Counted from the first letter of the stretch, positions 1-6,990 are shown. The stretch is DNA of 8,846 nt from an uncultured Campylobacter sp. (GCA_905373295.1 CAJPSJ010000070.1:1-8846); one strand, 5' to 3'. Numbers and translations: made by a program. Notes: generated by a model from the letters alone, not told the origin.

Positions 1-804
1 AATTCCGACGAGCAAAATTTAGCACAGAAAAGCTCCGCACAAGAGTGGCGCCCTTCGAATTTGCCGCCGCAAGTGGGAAATAAATTTGTGCCCGAATTTG
101 AGCAATCCGCGCAGTCTGCGTTAACGGGTGAGAATTCTACGTTTGCTTCTTCTATGACGGAGGGGGCGCTTGGTGATGAGCCCGCGTCTGCAGCTTTTGG
201 GAGCGAATCAACTTTTGCGACTAAGCCCGTAAATTTCTATGGCAAGCCTGCGCGCAAAGCGCCTACGAAAGAGCGCGCGAGCCTTCGAGAGCGTCCGCAG
301 GCTTTGCCTATTGCAAGCACTTCGCGTCCTATCTCGCTACCGCAAGCATCTAGAGCTAGGCTCATCGAGCTTAAGCCGCGTTTCATAGGTATCGCGCATA
401 GGATTAAAATTTCGTTTTTGAAAAAGAGCGCGAGCGAGCCTGGCGAAGGGGTTTTGGCGCGCGTTCGTATTCCACTTTTGATGGAGAATTTCGGTCTTAA
501 TGATATTTTGTCGTCCACGGCGAGCTACCAAATGGCGAAAAAAATGGTGCGCACGATCGCTGATCTTTACATCGCCAAGGACCTGCGCGGCGTGCACATA
601 GGCGTGCCGGTGCGCCTTGAAATGGGCTTTAAAAGCGGTATCTCTGACGTCAGCAACCACGCCTTTATCTTTAAGCTCGTCGAGGACAGCCTCGTCAAAA
701 ACGGCGTCATCGACGACGACAATGCAGATATCGTGCGCGAGATCAAGCTTTTTAAGCAAGACGTTTTCGACGGGGTTTTAGTAAATATCATGCAGTTTGA
801 GTAG
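1..804 (+). CDS. RusA-like putative nuclease, 5'-truncated
   Basis: The reading frame is open from the first base and ends with TAG at 802-804, so the true start lies outside the window; an in-frame TTG at 61 is only a nominal start. Residue numbers below count from that TTG. Residues 1-100 are low-complexity and rich in Ser, Ala and Pro, probably a disordered linker. Residues 130-247 form a compact domain: strand-like RVRIPLL, a helix near 152-172, a strand near 178-190, then D196-V-S-N199, a helix with D209, and D218-D219-D220. RusA Holliday-junction resolvases have the same order (strand, D-x-D-N, helix with Asp, DD, closing strands). The second Asp of the D-x-D-N motif is Ser198 here, and about three residues are inserted before the helix Asp. 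The RusA assignment rests on the motif pattern and is tentative; activity cannot be judged. Confidence 0.6.
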   Translation, partial: NSDEQNLAQKSSAQEWRPSNLPPQVGNKFVPEFEQSAQSALTGENSTFASSMTEGALGDEPASAAFGSESTFATKPVNFYGKPARKAPTKERASLRERPQALPIASTSRPISLPQASRARLIELKPRFIGIAHRIKISFLKKSASEPGEGVLARVRIPLLMENFGLNDILSSTASYQMAKKMVRTIADLYIAKDLRGVHIGVPVRLEMGFKSGISDVSNHAFIFKLVEDSLVKNGVIDDDNADIVREIKLFKQDVFDGVLVNIMQFE

Positions 805-821
805 AGGCTTTGCGGCGCCTC
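804..821 (+). terminator. weak hairpin at the stop of the RusA-like gene
   Basis: GAGGC (804-808) pairs with GCCTC (817-821) across an 8-base loop and starts at the last base of the stop codon. The following DNA is AT-rich (827-840) but has no clean T-run. It could be a weak terminator; a 5-bp stem is easily found by chance. Confidence 0.25.
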
Positions 822-903
822 GCGTGTAAATTTTAAAAAATTCGCGTTACCGCATGAAATTCCATCGTTTTTGAGCTTTAGCTCGCACCGCAACAAGCGC
901 TTT

Positions 904-943
904 TTAAAATTTTTTTGATCAAACCAGTAAAAATTTGAAAGGA
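904..943 (+). promoter_or_regulatory. putative promoter and RBS for ogt
   Basis: TAAAAT at 905-910 sits in a T-rich stretch (900-917) and fits a campylobacter-type -10 element, which usually lacks a strong -35. AAAGGA at 938-943 is a clear Shine-Dalgarno five bases before the ATG at 949. The RBS is solid; the -10 is one of several AT words here and is a guess. Confidence 0.4.
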
Positions 944-948
944 TTGAG

Positions 949-1512
949 ATGCAAAAAGCCTTTTTTAATTCGCCTATTGGAATGCTTGAAATTTGTGATG
1001 ACGAGATCGGGATCTGCAGTATCGACTGGGTCAAAAGCTCTGTCTGCGGGCCCAATGATGAGATCTTTAAAAAACACGACGCAGAGCTTAAATTCGGCTT
1101 TGTGCGTGCCGCGGACGATAGAGGAAGCGATTTAAAGCTTAGTGATTTAAGAAAGAATTTGACTCTTTGCACCGACGAGCTTGGCGCATATTTCAGGGGC
1201 GAGCTTGAAAGCTTTAGCGTTAAACTGAGCCAAAATGGCACGCAGTTTCAAAAGTCCGTGTGGAGCGCGCTTTTAGAGATCCCTTATGGTGAGGTCGTAA
1301 CATACAGCGAGCTAGCAGCGGCTATCGGCAGACCGCACGCAAGCCGCGCAGTAGGCGGCGCAAACGGCAAAAATAAAATTCCCATCATCGTGCCGTGCCA
1401 CCGCGTCGTAGCTGCGGGCGGGCTCGGAGGATACAGCGGCGCTGGCGGGGTAGCGACCAAAGCGTGGCTGCTAAACTTTGAAAGAGAAAGCTTAGCCAAA
1501 TTTGGCAAGTAA
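949..1512 (+). CDS. ogt: methylated-DNA--protein-cysteine methyltransferase
   Basis: This 187-aa protein is a suicide repair enzyme that moves alkyl groups from O6-alkylguanine (and O4-alkylthymine) in DNA onto its own cysteine. The C-terminal ATase domain (about 95-180) has the helix-turn-helix region with the RAVGGA arginine-finger segment (R133), the active-site motif PCHRVV with Cys150, and the substrate-loop GGYSG near 160-164. The N-terminal domain (1-90) is weakly conserved and includes a charged stretch around 35-70. The family usually has Asn-Pro seven residues before the active Cys; here it is Asn-Lys (142-143). The ATG is chosen because AAAGGA lies five bases upstream. The gene appears to be a single unit: the gap to the RusA-like gene is 144 bp, and the downstream side is gene-free. 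Confidence 0.93.
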   Translation: MQKAFFNSPIGMLEICDDEIGICSIDWVKSSVCGPNDEIFKKHDAELKFGFVRAADDRGSDLKLSDLRKNLTLCTDELGAYFRGELESFSVKLSQNGTQFQKSVWSALLEIPYGEVVTYSELAAAIGRPHASRAVGGANGKNKIPIIVPCHRVVAAGGLGGYSGAGGVATKAWLLNFERESLAKFGK

Positions 1513-1891
1513 AATTCCGTTAAATTCTGCCTTACAGGTACGACGCCGATTTTAAAATTTTACCGCGCGACGCTGTTAAATTCCATAAAGCGATTTTGTA
1601 AATTTCTAGTTTTACAGCGATTGAAATATTTAAAATTTAGTAAGGAGCCTGCTAAGCCTGCTTGAAGCTCTAATTTGGAATTTATCACGCCGCAGACGCT
1701 TGCTATGAGCGGTTGAAATTTTTCGCGGCGGTAAAATTTAGCCTTACGAAATTCTGCTCTGAAGTTCTTCGATAAATTTTCATCTTGCGTGCATTTAGTG
1801 CGGCAGCGCGCGAGGCAGTAAAATTTTGAGCCCTTTTCGTAGAAATGGGGCGAGTATAGCAAGGTTTTGTTGCGGAGTTTTGCAGAGGCTA

Positions 1892-2050
1892 AAAATTCTA
1901 TGCTGCCGCGTCGTACGGGCAAAATTTCACATCGCCGTATCAAAGCAAAGTAAAATTCTTAAATTGCGCTTGCCGAAGCGGGGTAAAATTTCTAGAGAAG
2001 TGGTAAGGCGGGGCGGAATTATCTCAGCGGCAACCTGACTAAGTAAAATT
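1892..2050. repeat. AAAATT words phased at about 30 bp, block 1
   Basis: AAAATT or its close variant GGAATT begins at 1892, 1921, 1952, 1985, 2015 and 2045, giving intervals of 29, 31, 33, 30 and 30. The linkers are GC-rich and differ from one another, so only the AT word and its spacing recur. The spacing is close to three turns of B-DNA. Confidence 0.45.
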
Positions 2051-2382
2051 CTATAAATCCACGAAGCGGGCGGTATCCCAGCAGAAATGGCATTGTCCTA
2101 GCCAAGCTTCTTGCGTAAGCAGCGGGCGCGTCAAAGATAAATTTTTCACGAAGACGCCAAAGTACAGCAGTATGCCGCTAGAGATACCTAGCGAAGATGA
2201 AATTTTACGCGAAGAGAGCGAGAGGAATTTTGCGCAAAGATCGCGCTATTTGCTGAAATTCTCGCAGAAGCAGCATTTTTATAAAAAATCCTAGTAGGGG
2301 CAGCATTATCGTCGTCAAAGCTCGCCTTTGAGGTGGTGGCGTTTTGCTAAGGCTTCTTGCGAAATCGACGTTGCATAGCAAA

Positions 2383-2573
2383 GTAATTGTAAAAGCGGCG
2401 AGCGTGCTGTAGATAAAATTCTTAGCAAAAGCGGCGTAGCAGGGCAAAATTTCTACGCAATACGCACGGCAAAGATAAAATTTGCCAAGCAACTACGAGC
2501 GAAAACCCGGCAAATTCAGCAAAGCTTGGTAGAACGCAGAATTTTTATCAAATCTACGCAACTTTGCCAAATT
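2383..2573. repeat. degenerate ~31-bp tandem units, block 2
   Basis: AT words begin at 2383 (GTAATT), 2415, 2446, 2477 (AAAATT), 2511 (CAAATT), 2539 (AGAATT) and 2568 (CAAATT), with intervals of 32, 31, 31, 34, 28 and 29. The first two linkers share AAAAGCGGCG (2391-2400 and 2427-2436), which suggests a tandem array that has since diverged. The units are too dissimilar for a CRISPR. Confidence 0.45.
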
Positions 2574-2579
2574 CCTAAA

Positions 2580-3758
2580 TTAGCCGAAATTTTCTATCAG
2601 ATCGCTAAAAATTTTAGCTAAATTTTCGACATCGCTAATCTCTACTCGTTCGTTGATCTGATGGATCGTGTCGTTTCGCACGCCAAACTCCGCCGTCTCC
2701 ACGCCAAACTCCGCGAAGTATCTCGCATCGCTCGTGCCGCCTGCGGTGTTTAGCTCGGCTGTTGCGCCACAGATCTTTTGCACGCTAACGCTTAGTTTTT
2801 GCACGATTTTGGAGCTTCGCTGAGTTAAAAAAGGCTTTGAGGAGCTTTTTAGTGCGAGATGTAGCGACGCGCCTGCTCGCAGCTGTGCGGTGCAGCTCAT
2901 TTCTAGTTTGCCGCAGGATTCGCTTTCGCTGCATAGCGCGTCTTTTGCATCTAGCTCAAATAATCTCAGTACATAGTCTCGCACGTCCTCTAGCCCCAGC
3001 CCTACGCCGCCGCGGACGTTAAACATCACGCGCACGTCCTTGGGTGTTACGTTTACGACCTGTGAGCCACCGCGAATGTCGGTGATGACTATCTTGGCTG
3101 GAGCGAAATCCTCGCTACCCGCGTCCAGATCATGCCCCGCAAGACTTGCAAGCACCGGCGCTAAAATATGGACAGGATTGATGCATTTATCGGGGTAGGC
3201 TGCGTGCCCGCCGATACCTGTGAGCGTGAGGACGCCGTTAATCGAGCCGCGACGACCAATCTTAATGGTATCACCGAAGCGCACTTCGCATGTAGGCTCC
3301 GCAACGACTGCGAAGTCGGGTAGGGCACCTTGCTCGCGCAATTTAGAGAGCATTTCGCGCGTGCCGTAGATGCCCTCGCCCTCCTCATCGCTGGTTAGTA
3401 GTAGGCTCAGCGTGCCCTTAAAATCACGTGCCGCCGCTAGCGCGCAGATTGCCGCTGCGATGCCGCTTTTCATATCCTGCGCGCCGCGCCCGTATAAAAA
3501 GCCATCCGCTTCCACCGGCATAAACGGATCGCTCGCCCAGCCTTCGCCCGGCGGCACGACGTCGATGTGCCCGGCAAAGCATAGATGCGGACCCTGTCCG
3601 AAGCGCTTGGTAAAAATCGCGTTAGTTACGCCGTTTAGCTCGAATCTATCCTCGCTAAAGTCCGCCAGTAGCATCGAGACGTAGTTGAAAGCTCCGTCGT
3701 CGCTAGGTGTGAGCGAGCGGAATTTGATGAGCTCTTTTAGAATTTCAATCGGTTTCAT
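2580..3758 (-). CDS. dapE: succinyl-diaminopimelate desuccinylase
   Basis: This 392-aa cytoplasmic zinc hydrolase converts N-succinyl-LL-2,6-diaminopimelate to LL-diaminopimelate and succinate, in the pathway to lysine and peptidoglycan meso-DAP. M20 family signatures are all present: GHIDVVPPG with His64, [10 protein letters not shown] with metal-bridging Asp95, SDEEGE with catalytic Glu125 and metal ligand Glu126, AEPT with Glu154, and NDTIHQINE with His366. The dimerisation (lid) domain lies between about 170 and 290. The [10 protein letters not shown] segment near 338-347 is typical of DapE. Compared with the usual length of about 375 aa, there is modest extra sequence around 275-320. The ATG is preceded by AAGGAAGG. 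The gene starts 15 bases after the LysE-family gene on the same strand, so the two are probably cotranscribed. Confidence 0.95.
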   Translation of the reverse strand: MKPIEILKELIKFRSLTPSDDGAFNYVSMLLADFSEDRFELNGVTNAIFTKRFGQGPHLCFAGHIDVVPPGEGWASDPFMPVEADGFLYGRGAQDMKSGIAAAICALAAARDFKGTLSLLLTSDEEGEGIYGTREMLSKLREQGALPDFAVVAEPTCEVRFGDTIKIGRRGSINGVLTLTGIGGHAAYPDKCINPVHILAPVLASLAGHDLDAGSEDFAPAKIVITDIRGGSQVVNVTPKDVRVMFNVRGGVGLGLEDVRDYVLRLFELDAKDALCSESESCGKLEMSCTAQLRAGASLHLALKSSSKPFLTQRSSKIVQKLSVSVQKICGATAELNTAGGTSDARYFAEFGVETAEFGVRNDTIHQINERVEISDVENLAKIFSDLIENFG

Positions 3759-3773
3759 AAGCCTTCCTTTGGT

Positions 3774-4370
3774 TTAAATTTTAGCAAAAATTATAGCGTA
3801 TAAAAGCTTTAGTGCGAAAAATACCAAAATAAACGCCGAGATATATGCAAATGCCCGCACTACAATGTTTGGAAGCTTGCTACGAGCTAGATATATCGCA
3901 AGTGGAAAAAGCGTGATCCAAGCTAAAATTCCGCTTGCAAGCCCCGCAAGGGCAAGCGCGAAATCTGCTCGCGCGGTGCCGGCAGATACGCTGAGCCAAA
4001 ACATAATGACGTATGGATTTAGTAAATTTATCAAAAAGCCTTTGCCATAAAGCGCCGCGCCTGAGCAAGCCTCGACGCTTGCAGGTTGCACCGAGCGAGT
4101 CGCGCCATGCCAGATCGCGTACGCCGTGTAGAGCAAAAAGCACGCGCCAAATATCGATATGCAGGCAAAAACGATCGGGATTTTAGCTAACTGCGATATG
4201 CCAAACGCCGATAGCGCTAGATACAGCATATCCGCGCTCATGGCGCCGAGGCCCAGGCACAGCGCCTTAGTATAGCTTCGCAGCGCGTAGGACATTATCA
4301 GTACGTTTACCGGGCCGATCGGCACGCTAACGCCCAACCCCATCAAAACCCCTTGTACGAATGGTTGCAT
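3774..4370 (-). CDS. LysE/RhtB-family amino-acid exporter
   Basis: An inner-membrane protein of 198 aa with about six hydrophobic segments (roughly 5-25, 36-60, 65-88, 112-135, 140-162 and 172-196). The family marks are the N-terminal PIGP (17-20), a GLGA stretch followed by Asp47 in the second hydrophobic segment, and LNPY (117-120) before FWL. LysE/RhtB proteins export amino acids such as lysine, homoserine or threonine; the substrate cannot be read from sequence. An in-frame TTG at 4391 would add seven residues. I prefer the ATG at 4370 because its N-terminus (MQPFVQGVLMGLG) fits the family. AGAGGA directly abuts that ATG, so the start signal is odd. Being just upstream of dapE suggests a role in lysine/DAP balance; as I recall, C. 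jejuni has a similar pair. Confidence 0.85.
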   Translation of the reverse strand: MQPFVQGVLMGLGVSVPIGPVNVLIMSYALRSYTKALCLGLGAMSADMLYLALSAFGISQLAKIPIVFACISIFGACFLLYTAYAIWHGATRSVQPASVEACSGAALYGKGFLINLLNPYVIMFWLSVSAGTARADFALALAGLASGILAWITLFPLAIYLARSKLPNIVVRAFAYISAFILVFFALKLLYAIIFAKI

Positions 4371-4447
4371 TCCTCTGTTTATATCCCCCAAATCTGCTCA
4401 AAAATTTCAACGCGCGGCGCTACGAAAAAACCTATGGACGCGGCTTT

Positions 4448-4488
4448 GCGAATAGATCGATGACGCACAGCTTCGCGAATGGATCGAT
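4448..4488. repeat. 14-bp direct repeat, 27 bp apart
   Basis: GCGAATAGATCGAT (4448-4461) and GCGAATGGATCGAT (4475-4488) match at 13 of 14 positions. A related ATGGATCG occurs at 4801-4808. Each copy contains GATCGAT. No function is evident. Confidence 0.5.
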
Positions 4489-4519
4489 CTTGAAATTCCG
4501 CGCGCCCCGCCGATCGGTT

Positions 4520-4738
4520 TTTAAATTTAACGCAACCGCCGCCGTAATGCGCCTTGGCTTTAAAATTTTAACGCAAGCATCGTAGCGAGCTCAGCTTTGA
4601 AATTTTAGCATACACGGCTCGCGACACACCTGCTTACTGAGCTTTGGCTGGCTCTGAAATTCTAATGCCGAGCATTGCGTGCGCCAGGCTATTTAAATTT
4701 AACGCAAGCGGTTGCATGCGCCTTGGCTTTGAAATTTT
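4520..4738 (+). repeat. dispersed ~47-50-bp imperfect repeat, two copies plus fragments
   Basis: Copy A (4520-4569) and copy B (4692-4738) share TTTAAATTTAACGCAA at the left, ATGCGCCTTGGCTTT in the middle and an AAATTTT end. They differ in an 8-11 base internal segment with a 3-base indel. Related left ends occur at 4560-4576 and 4786-4800 (AAATTTTAACGCA). The copies start 172 bp apart, so this is not a simple tandem array. They could be copies of a small dispersed element or remnants of local duplication. Confidence 0.5.
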
Positions 4739-4833
4739 GGCGAGCGCTTAGCACGGCACATGCTCTCCGAGCTTTAAATTTAGCTTTTAAATTTTAACGC
4801 ATGGATCGCTGTTTAAATTTGCGGCTCAAATTT

Positions 4834-4851
4834 GGCGGAGCAAAATCCGCC
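4834..4851. other. perfect 6-bp GC-rich hairpin
   Basis: GGCGGA (4834-4839) and TCCGCC (4846-4851) flank a 6-base loop. Read on the minus strand it is followed by AAATTT. It resembles a small terminator stem, but it lies about 580 bases beyond the end of the 69-aa gene, with no gene adjacent. Confidence 0.3.
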
Positions 4852-5050
4852 GTCTCACCGCGTCGCTAAGTTTGCGAGCTAAATCTTGCAAGGCAAAATT
4901 TAAATTAGCAAATATTGGTGACGAACGGCGGCTCGCGCAAGTCGGTAAGTTTTAGTCGCGTAAATTTAAAGATCGCGGCGGTAAAATTTAGCTCGCCGAA
5001 ATTTTGCTTTACGTAATTTCGCGCATCCGCGCTCATAACAGCCCATGATT

Positions 5051-5100
5051 GCAGATAAAATTTTGCGAAGCGAAATTTCGCGCTTTAAAATTTTATCCGC
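5051..5100. repeat. 50-bp imperfect inverted repeat
   Basis: The outer arms GATAAAATTTT (5054-5064) and AAAATTTTATC (5087-5097) are exact complements, and the flanking GC bases extend the symmetry. The centre contains the palindrome GCGAAATTTCGC (5070-5081). The whole block can fold into a long stem or cruciform. There is no T-run and no adjacent gene end, so it does not look like an ordinary terminator. It could be a protein-binding site or a small palindromic element. Confidence 0.5.
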
Positions 5101-5215
5101 AAATTTTAAAATCCAGCCGCAACGTCTGAAATTTAGCCGCGCGCCCGTAATTTGGCTACGCCCTCATTTTAAATTTTATCGGCCGCCGTAAAACCTGGCC
5201 CGCAAAACAGATGTG

Positions 5216-5342
5216 CCGCAGAGCAGGTCCCGCCGCGACGCCAAATCGCGCCGTAAATTTTATCGTTTCGCAGTGGGACAAATTCCGTGCTGCGAAGCAA
5301 GAATCTGCGCGCCGCGCCGTATTAAATCTGCACCGCAGAGCA
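5216..5342. repeat. CCGCAGAGCA direct repeat in GC-rich mosaic
   Basis: CCGCAGAGCA occurs at 5216-5225 and 5333-5342. Between them GCGCCGTA recurs (5248-5255 and 5315-5322), with AATTCCG at 5281-5287 and again at 5342-5348. The segment looks like an imperfect duplication with shuffled words. No coding meaning is evident. Confidence 0.35.
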
Positions 5343-5433
5343 ATTCCGCGCCGCAGCCATCTTCGTGAAAATCCTGCGCCGCAAGAGCTTTAAACAGCCT
5401 GCTTCGTAAAATTTCGCATCGCAATAGCTAAAT

Positions 5434-5643
5434 TTAAAACGAAAAATCCCCCGTCGCGCCGTGCGACATGCTCTCATAAACCGCCTTGACGTATTTATCG
5501 CGCACCGCGCAATCTAGCAGCTTCTCGCACTCCAGGCAGCTGGTGAGGTTCTGCTCTGCCTGGCACGCTTGTAGCGCGGCTAAGCTTTTATCCAAAATTT
5601 CGTCGTAAACGTCGCGCGGCGCGCTGCTCTGGGTATCAGCCAT
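5434..5643 (-). CDS. small four-cysteine protein, function unknown
   Basis: A 69-aa soluble protein with no signal peptide or membrane segment. Four cysteines lie at 27, 36, 39 and 45 (C-x8-C-x2-C-x5-C), which could bind zinc or an iron-sulfur cluster. The C-terminal part (YVKAVYESMSHG, 51-62, ending GDFSF) looks like a conserved tail. Its ATG overlaps the fbp stop as TGATG, and no good Shine-Dalgarno is seen, so translation is probably coupled to fbp. It is the last gene of a mobB-fbp operon. I recall a similarly sized, similarly placed gene after fbp in C. jejuni, which supports it being real. I do not recognise a named domain and assign no function; metal binding is inferred from the cysteines only. 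Confidence 0.8.
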   Translation of the reverse strand: MADTQSSAPRDVYDEILDKSLAALQACQAEQNLTSCLECEKLLDCAVRDKYVKAVYESMSHGATGDFSF

Positions 5644-6491
5644 CAGTTTTTCCCGCCGTAAATTTCATGCATCTTTGCGATCTCGTACTTCGAGCCGAAA
5701 AAGCAAGGGCTGCTTTGGTGGATTTTTTCAATCTTTAGCTGCAAAAGCGAGCCGTTCGCGCCGTCGCTAGTGGCGCCTCCGGCGCGCTCGAAGATAAACG
5801 CAAACGGCAGCACTTCGAATGTTACGCGAAGCTTGCCGTGCGGATGATCGCTAGTAGCGGGGTAGCTGAAAAGTCCGCCGCCTTTTAATAAAATTTGATG
5901 CAGATCGCTCACCATCGCGCCGCTGTATCGCAGACGGTAGCCCTCATCAAACAGCGCCCGCACGAGCTTTCGGTGCGACTCACTCCAGCCCTTTTGCGTC
6001 GCACCCGTGGCGTTTAGTTTGCCTTTTTGCTGTAGGTGCAGCTCTTTTACGAAGCTAAATTTGCCCTCGCGATTTAGACGGTAGAGCTTTGGCGCGTCCT
6101 CGCAAACGACCATCTCAAGGCGAGGCCCGTAGATACAATAGATCGCCGCTTTTAAGTTTGCGGGCGAAATTTCATCCTCGTAGATGCCGAAAATCGAGCC
6201 CACGGCGAAATTTACGTCCACCAAGCTCGAGCCGTCAAGCGGATCGTAAGCGACGATTAGGCGCGCATCCTTTCTAAGCTCCAGCGTCTCCTCTTTCTCC
6301 TCGCTGATTAGGGCGCGCACGAGCGGGTTTTTGCGAAATTCCGCCTCGATTATGGCGTCGCTTTTTACGTCGAGTTTGAGCTGCGTATCGCCCGTGCTGT
6401 TGTGATGATCTGTGTAGCCGAAGTCTGCGTATTTCAGCTCCTCGGCGATTTGTAGCGCGATATTTTGGATTGATTTTACGATCTCTTGCAT
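5643..6491 (-). CDS. fbp: fructose-1,6-bisphosphatase class I
   Basis: This 282-aa cytoplasmic enzyme hydrolyses fructose 1,6-bisphosphate to fructose 6-phosphate and phosphate, the committed step of gluconeogenesis. Class I signatures are visible: SEE with Glu64-Glu65, DPLDGSS at 83-89 (metal-binding Asp83 and Asp86), the substrate-binding RYSGAMVSD at 188-196, and [14 protein letters not shown] (219-232) with metal/substrate Glu226, followed by the ERAGGA segment. It is shorter than the E. coli or pig enzyme (about 330-340 aa), mainly in the N-terminal and connecting regions, as I recall for campylobacter forms. AAAGGAAAC precedes the ATG. It lies 10 bases after mobB and overlaps the start of the small Cys gene by one base, so the three genes form a tight operon. 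Campylobacters generally lack glycolytic phosphofructokinase, so this enzyme would serve biosynthesis. Confidence 0.95.
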   Translation of the reverse strand: MQEIVKSIQNIALQIAEELKYADFGYTDHHNSTGDTQLKLDVKSDAIIEAEFRKNPLVRALISEEKEETLELRKDARLIVAYDPLDGSSLVDVNFAVGSIFGIYEDEISPANLKAAIYCIYGPRLEMVVCEDAPKLYRLNREGKFSFVKELHLQQKGKLNATGATQKGWSESHRKLVRALFDEGYRLRYSGAMVSDLHQILLKGGGLFSYPATSDHPHGKLRVTFEVLPFAFIFERAGGATSDGANGSLLQLKIEKIHQSSPCFFGSKYEIAKMHEIYGGKN

Positions 6492-6501
6492 TCCGTTTCC
6501 T

Positions 6502-6990
6502 TTACATTTTTTTTGCGTTTTTTAAGATCCATTCGCTAATGTCCGCAGCATCGTTGATGTCGAAATTTACGCGGCAAAACTTATCCATCTGCTCGCCGCT
6601 TAAATTTGAAGCGATCGCGTCCGAAAAGGGCAGATACGCCGGATCGATCCTGTCGCGAAATAGGCTTATGCGCGGCAGCGGCAGCGTCTTTAGCCCCTCT
6701 ACGAGCAGGATGTCAAATTCTCCGAGCATCCGCACGACCTCGTCAATCTGCATACAGCGCTGCGAAAAATAGCTCGTCCGCGTCGGGCTCATCACGACGG
6801 TCTCGGCGCCGAGCTCGCTAAATTTGGCGCTGTCCTTGCCCTCTACGTCAAAGCGCGCCTTGTCGCCCGGATCGTGCTTTACGATCGCGATCCGCAGCCC
6901 GCTTGCGATAAAAATTTTAGCGATCTTGCAAATTAGCGTCGTTTTGCCGCTGTTGGAAGGGCCTGAAAATGCGATAGCAAGTCTTTTCAT
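6502..6990 (-). CDS. mobB: molybdopterin-guanine dinucleotide biosynthesis protein MobB
   Basis: A 162-aa cytoplasmic P-loop GTPase that assists MobA in attaching GMP to molybdopterin, giving the bis-MGD cofactor of molybdoenzymes such as formate dehydrogenase and nitrate reductase. The Walker A motif is GPSNSGKT (10-17, Lys16), near the N-terminus as in Mob[22 protein letters not shown] segment (37-54) and the Walker B-like ILLVEGLK (94-101) with Glu98 also fit. The ATG is preceded by GGA eight bases upstream, a modest RBS. It is the first gene of the mobB-fbp-small Cys protein operon. No MobA gene is visible nearby. Length and motif order are normal for the family. Confidence 0.92.
   Translation of the reverse strand: MKRLAIAFSGPSNSGKTTLICKIAKIFIASGLRIAIVKHDPGDKARFDVEGKDSAKFSELGAETVVMSPTRTSYFSQRCMQIDEVVRMLGEFDILLVEGLKTLPLPRISLFRDRIDPAYLPFSDAIASNLSGEQMDKFCRVNFDINDAADISEWILKNAKKM

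Larger units (their letters stand above)
1513..2579. other. gene-poor spacer with phased AT words
   Basis: About 1.07 kb between ogt and the end of dapE, with no credible gene. Open frames exist on both strands (for example 1560-1943 minus and 2205-2492 minus), but they lack good ribosome binding sites. Their translations are dominated by Lys-Phe, Ile-Leu and Arg-Lys words, which come from recurring TAAAATT sequences. No tRNA or rRNA pattern was seen. The DNA is a mosaic of short AT words (aaaatt, gaaatt, taaatt) set in GC-rich linkers, regularly spaced in parts. It may be decayed coding DNA or a structural spacer. Confidence 0.6.
4371..5433. other. gene-poor, repeat-containing spacer
   Basis: About 1.06 kb between the start of the LysE-family gene and the end of the 69-aa gene. 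I see no credible coding region, tRNA or rRNA; the open frames (for example 5211-5393 plus) are short, Arg/Ala-rich and have no recognisable features. The DNA contains very many AAATTT words, in places about 13-15 bp apart (4776-4833, 5058-5106), plus dispersed repeats and an inverted repeat listed separately. The left end should hold the promoter of the lysE-dapE pair: TATAAA on the minus strand at 4383-4378 is the best -10-like word, but it sits only about 8 bases from the preferred ATG. Confidence 0.55.

Noticed and set aside
337..1241. Long minus-strand open frames (337-759 and 567-1241) over the RusA-like and ogt genes
   Set aside because: They lie antisense to well-supported genes, have Ser/Leu-rich, featureless translations and no convincing RBS; they follow from the codon use of the real genes.
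1560..1943. 127-aa minus-strand open frame in the first spacer
   Set aside because: Its translation is a string of Lys-Phe and Arg-Lys words derived from recurring TAAAATT sequences, with no domain, no clear RBS and a highly basic composition.
2205..2492. 95-aa minus-strand open frame with a hydrophobic middle
   Set aside because: It overlaps the phased AT-word array, and its words (KFYL, EILP, KNFI) mirror the DNA repeat. There is no RBS or family resemblance.
2485..2529. Inverted repeat CCAAGC/GCTTGG as a dapE terminator
   Set aside because: The 6-bp arms are 33 bases apart, too far for a typical intrinsic terminator, and no T-run follows directly.
2383..2573. Possible CRISPR array, because the unit length is about 31 bp
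   Set aside because: Only the 5-6-base AT word recurs; the rest of each unit is not conserved, and there are no cas genes nearby.
5211..5393. 60-aa plus-strand open frame in the second spacer
   Set aside because: Arg/Ala-rich translation of GC-rich mosaic repeats, with no RBS and no recognisable features.
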